Shown: positions 59,753 to 64,000 of the stretch, piece after piece
Numbering within the stretch: the stretch's first letter is position 1
Layout of the letters: the number at the start of each line of letters is the position of its first letter
From: Patagioenas fasciata
Taxonomy: Eukaryota; Chordata; Aves; Columbiformes; Columbidae
Direction of reading: 5' to 3'
Length of the DNA stretch: 64,000 bases
Assembly: GCF_037038585.1 (NCBI RefSeq)
Contig: NC_092520.1
Span: 191,436,604 to 191,500,603, forward strand
Program-made: the position numbers and the translations under genes
Notes under the pieces: model-generated
Databases searched by the model: none
What the model saw: the letters and a program-made list of their open reading frames with translations, nothing else
What the model was told of the DNA's origin: nothing

Positions 59753-62700
59753 GTAAGACGCTGAGGTATTCGCAGTTCCCTAGAAATATTTTGGCTTGTT
59801 CTTTCCTGGCATAATCTTGCTCCCTGCTTTCATTTTCTTTCAGTCTTTTGTAGCATTTGCAAGAACACTGTCAGCCATACTTTTGTGTCTGCTAAAGCAC
59901 TTCCTGCTAGCTCAGGGAGGTTTTGGTCTCTCTCTGGAGGTACCTTAAAAGCTTAGTTGAGAACAGAAAACTATAAAAACTCTTGCTAGCGATTAAAATA
60001 GGAATGAATTTTAACAGGTACGTTAGAAATTATTGCCAGGTAGTGATGCAGACTTTGGGGTAACTTTTGATTTTGTTTAAAAGCTAAAAAATCGACTTTT
60101 CCTTTGCTTCAAAAAAAAAAAAAAAACACAACACAGTATTGAGTGCTGAGAAGCATGTCAGGAAGATAATTTTGAATACATGTTATGTCAGAAGTCAGGC
60201 AAGCGGCTGCCTGGCTTGGTGCTCGCTGGAAGGACGCTGCATTGCAGTGGGCAGCTGATGTTGCTTTGTTCCTGCTGAGGATCCCTGGCACAGCTTGGGA
60301 GTCTTCTGGAAACTGCTGTCAGAGGTGCACTGTAAATTATTTAAAAAGTGGCCCGGGGTAGAGTGATCAACCAAAACATTTATCTGTAATCCAAAAAAAC
60401 CCCAACCGATAGTGCTTGTTACGCAATTTGTCCCCCCGAATAACAATTTTAATAAGAAAAGCTGTTCCCTGAACTGCAGATGAACAGGACAGCTGGGCAG
60501 GATGGAAGGGCTCAGTCCCCCCAGGTGATGAGTGCTCCCAGCCCAAGCTCACATACACATCGGCGTCCCCAGGGCCTTGCTAAAACAATTTGCGAGACTG
60601 AGCTCTATCAAAAAGCAACTTCTGTTTTCACATACATTGGCTCCATGTTATTTCAAGGCAAAGTGGGGACCTGGGGATGTGAGCAGCTTTTTGATTTTCA
60701 AGAACTGCTTCATACCAAGTTCTGGCTCTCCTTGAAAGGGCAAGTTTTCCCATGTTTAAGTGGAAAATAATGCAAAAAAGGTAAAGACAGCAAAACTGGA
60801 TTCAGAACTTCTAACCGCCTTGTTTCAGGAGCTTGAGTCATTTGCAAGGCAATAATTGCCATTTGTACATTGATTAAATACTCTCTTTAAGAAAATTCAC
60901 CTGGGTTAAATTAGCCTGTACTAATAATATCCAGGATTTCTTGACACTGAAGTGTTCTCTCCTACTCGTGAATGGTGGTGTAATGTCTTTGCAGACAGGC
61001 GCACAGACCACTAGCTGTCATCAGACCATTAGTATCGGCTTGCAGACGTTGACTTCACTCCCTGTTTGTCAAGTCCTAGGGAGGCAATGGCAAGATTAAT
61101 GTTTATTTCCAGCTGATCCTGGAACTCAAACCTGGACACTTCCAAAAACCCCTCTGAACAGGTCTGGTTGGTGTCTTATGTAAAGGCACGGTTCTTTTTT
61201 TCTTTTTCCATGTCTATGCAGCATTAACAATGGGTACAGGCTAAAAATCAAAGTGCTAGAAAAAGCCTCTATAATTTTTGATTTGAGAAGAAACTTCCTA
61301 AATGCATGAAAATGCTGACACACTGATGTAGTCGGCACAAAGTCTCTCTCCACTGGAGGCAGTAAGAAAGCTCCTTATGAGTTTCTTGAATGCAATTTTC
61401 TTCTTGCCCTGAACTGTCTGAAAGTTAGACACCTTATCTAAGGTGTTTGTTTGTGCTCCTTCTATAGTTAGTGGTGAGAGATCAGCCTCTCCAGAAGGCA
61501 GACATCCTACCGATAGCCTTTTAGGGTGAATGACTTGCCCTCCAGAGATATTTACTTCTCTGCATTGACAATCTTAGTTCTAATTTTTCATCAAAAAACT
61601 ACAAAGCAGTACTACAATGTATGTGACAGGAAACTGAATTCCCCTTTTAACCCCAGAAAAGCCACTCAAAATATAAAATCAAGTATTTTTTTTTTAATTA
61701 ACCTAGTGTCATCAAGCATATTAGCAGTTCATTTAGAGACACCAACTTTTTCTTATCTGCAGCTCTGTTGAAGGCCGTAGTATGTATTCCTGGATAGGTA
61801 GAAGCATAACCATGATGGTGGGCTCCTGGATGCCTGGTGTTTTCAGCTTGTAAAAGTCTGCATATATATATACATATATGTAACCTACAGCTGTAAATCT
61901 TAGTCCCACAACAAAGCTAACTTAAACACAGCCCTGTTTCTGTATGTAGCACGGCATCTCTGAGGAGAAGGGCCTTCCCGCACATGATCCACAGGAGAAG
62001 CAATGGTGCTGGACCATGCAAGCCCTCCATGCGCAGGACAATGGGGACAGTCCCCACAAGTCCTCTGTGTGCAGGGCGATGGGGACAGTCCCTGCAAGCC
62101 CTCCAAGCACTGAACAATCAGGAACGACAGGCTGGAACAGCTCGATGTCCTTTCTCATTGCAGTCCTGCTCCTGCAAACATTGCAATTACCATCTGTTTT
62201 GCGTGTGTCCCAAGACAGAAGTCTGCTTAAGATTGTGAAACAGTGCTGTGCAATCTGTCTTTACAATGATTTTAACTTTTCCCTGCATTTTTAGAGCCAA
62301 ATAATTAAACAAACCTGAAACTGCACCGGTTTGCTAAAAATAGGCTGTCATGTTTGTAACACTTTCGTTTTCCAGAAGCACAAAACAGGACTGCTGTGTC
62401 TCTGCAGAGTGTACGTGCTTTGCAAAATACCTTCTAGTATTTTACAAAGACTAAAACATGAACGTTGCTAAAGTTGTGGATACAGAACAAGTATATTTAA
62501 TCCAAGATTTTAGAAACATTTACAAATGTAAACAAAAAGGCATGCACTATGGCTTGTCCAGTAGACAAAACAGGACATGGGAGATCTTTTTGGGTTGTTC
62601 ATAGCATGTGTGTTCAGTCATGGCCTATACAATGCAGCCTGGCTTCTGGAGTCCTCCAGATGGAGACAGACTTCCCTGAGGCACAGGCCTTTTGCTGTTC

Positions 62701-64000
62701 CTGCACAGAGAATTGTCCTCTGCCACCATAACTGCTGAGGGCACTGGGCAGAGCTTTGAGAAGCAAATCCAAATTTGCTATTTTGGGACCCATCAAACAT
62801 ACTAAAATTACCTTGGGGTTTAGAAAAACAGCCAGTTTACTCTGTAGGCAATAAGTTATAGCAAGTTACCGTATGGCAGCTATCTGTGACAGCTGTTGGT
62901 GAGCACAGTCCTAGCTCTTGGCAAACATTTGGAAACTATTGACATGATTACTTGTTACCTGTGGGAATGTGTCTGAATCTTTACTTCACAAAGAGCTTCC
63001 CAGTGCATACAGCCCATACAGTGCATCCAGAGTCTTCTCGACATTACTCCTGCAATTCTAGATTATTTTGCATGTCCATATGCATGTTTACATGTGCAAA
63101 CACTATTTGTATTCTAAATTATGGCAGTCTTTAGCCTTTTTAGATGTACTAAATATGCAAGGGAGTTTGAACATTGACACAGACGTCTAATCCTTATGAA
63201 ATCAAGAAACTTGCTGCTCACAGATCACGTCCATTCTGAAAGTACAGTCTTAGGTTTCTGCTGGCAAGGATCCAAATAACATCTCCTTGTGGAGATGCCA
63301 ACACACAGAAAACATGAAGTATGTCCATGTTGCAATATCTTGTATCAAATTTTCTCATGGTAGAAATCATTGACATCAGTAAAGCTGTTGCAATTTATGC
63401 TAAGCATTTGTCTTCTAAGGAATATGAAAGAAATGCTGTTTAAAGAGTGTTAGGTGCTGAAACATTTTCTGTTCTAAGTTTCTCTGTTTCTGGTGATTTA
63501 TTTTTAGCTTTCAATATTAATTTATATAGTTTCAAGATAATTGTTTTTGTGCGAAAAGGCAGTAGCTACATTACTGCAATCATGTTTAACACCCACACCT
63601 ACATTCCTGTTCAGGACTCTGAGCAAGAAGATGACAATTCAGAAGACATTCAAGAAGAATATTTCACAGAAAGCAATAGTGAAGTGTCTGAGGAGGCGTG
63701 TACTGAGGAGGATGATGATGAAGAAGTAGAAGAAGAAGAAAATGAGGAGGAAGATGAAGAAGACAGCGATGATGAAGAGGAGGAAAAGGAAAATGCTGCA
63801 GCTGGTGAAAGATCTGAGGATGGCAGGAGTTCTGACCACATCAGACGCAAAAAGTGCAATGGTGCAAAGGACAATGAAAACTTACTCAATGGCCATGATG
63901 GAAAAGACGCTGATAATCTGAGCTTAAAAAGCAGTGCCATCCACCCTTGTGGAAATCCCACAGTTATTGAGGATGCTTTGGAAAAAGTTAGAAGTAATGA
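59480..64000 (+). CDS. LMOD2: LMOD2, leiomodin-2 (5' part; cut by window edge)
   Basis: Leiomodin-2 nucleates and elongates actin thin filaments at pointed ends in cardiac and skeletal muscle and is related to tropomodulin. Exon 1 (59480-59752) starts MSTFGYRRELSKYEDIDEDE, the tropomyosin-binding helix, and includes RNLPVGQRQKSLTEKTPTGT followed by FSREALMAYWERE, the first actin-binding site. Exon 2 (63615 onward) is open to the window end. It begins with a long acidic stretch, as in mammalian LMOD2, and reaches SAIHPCGNPTVIEDALEKV, the start of the leucine-rich/tropomodulin core. About 219 of roughly 550 residues are visible. The leucine-rich repeats, proline-rich tract and WH2 domain lie to the right. 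Confidence 0.97.
62018..62108. repeat. 38-bp minisatellite, about 2.4 copies
   Basis: Units at 62018-62055 and 62056-62093 plus a partial third copy share ATGGGGACAGTCCC at equivalent places, in the LMOD2 intron. Small ORFs across it reflect only the repeat. Confidence 0.8.
63615..64000 (+). CDS. LMOD2: LMOD2 exon 2 (partial)
   Basis: Acceptor CCTGTTCAG|GACTCT. Glu/Asp-rich codons, mostly GAA/GAG/GAT runs at 63700-63795, give an almost pure acidic tract. The reading frame continues past base 64000. Confidence 0.95.

Noticed and set aside
61984-62294. ORFs on both strands in the LMOD2 intron
   Set aside because: Explained by the 38-bp minisatellite; no conserved domain.

Overview
The window is vertebrate nuclear DNA, almost certainly from a bird. 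Four spliced genes lie in the order and orientation known from the amniote IQUB - NDUFA5 - ASB15 - LMOD2 block (human 7q31). The interspersed repeats are dominated by CR1 LINEs, the main non-LTR retrotransposon of birds, with short LTR-derived pieces. I cannot name the species. All exon borders were read by hand from GT/AG sites, phase and protein continuity.

Left part (1-19.3 kb, minus strand): IQUB, a calmodulin-binding radial-spoke protein of motile cilia and sperm flagella. Eight coding exons (18584 down to 3186) give 647 in-frame residues. The last exons were not found and probably lie beyond the left edge. A CpG island (about 18950-19340) marks the promoter and carries an RFX X-box-like 14-mer. 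A CR1 3' end abuts the island. The ubiquitin-like domain expected between coding exons 1 and 2 could not be found.

Middle (23.8-27.1 kb, minus strand): NDUFA5, complete in five exons (116 aa), with a CpG-island promoter holding two GCGCATGCGC palindromes (NRF-1-type sites). Next come an LTR-like fragment and, at 30.6-33.7 kb, a CR1 LINE whose 990-residue ORF2 (endonuclease plus reverse transcriptase) has no stop or frameshift. A lone, unidentified exon-like ORF with a strong splice acceptor lies at 36.0-36.3 kb on the minus strand.

Right part (39.7-64 kb, plus strand): ASB15, complete in nine coding exons (591 aa), an ankyrin/SOCS-box adaptor of a Cullin-5 ubiquitin ligase in muscle, and the first two coding exons of LMOD2, the cardiac actin-nucleating leiomodin, cut by the right edge. 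A second CR1 fragment, same orientation and family as the long one, lies between them, so ASB15 is flanked by direct CR1 repeats.

The genes are not an operon. They are separate transcription units: a ciliary gene, a housekeeping respiratory-chain gene and two muscle genes. I saw no CRISPR array, tRNA, rRNA or prokaryote-type system. The most notable items are the uninterrupted CR1 ORF2, the orphan exon, the promoter motifs and the missing IQUB ubiquitin-like domain.
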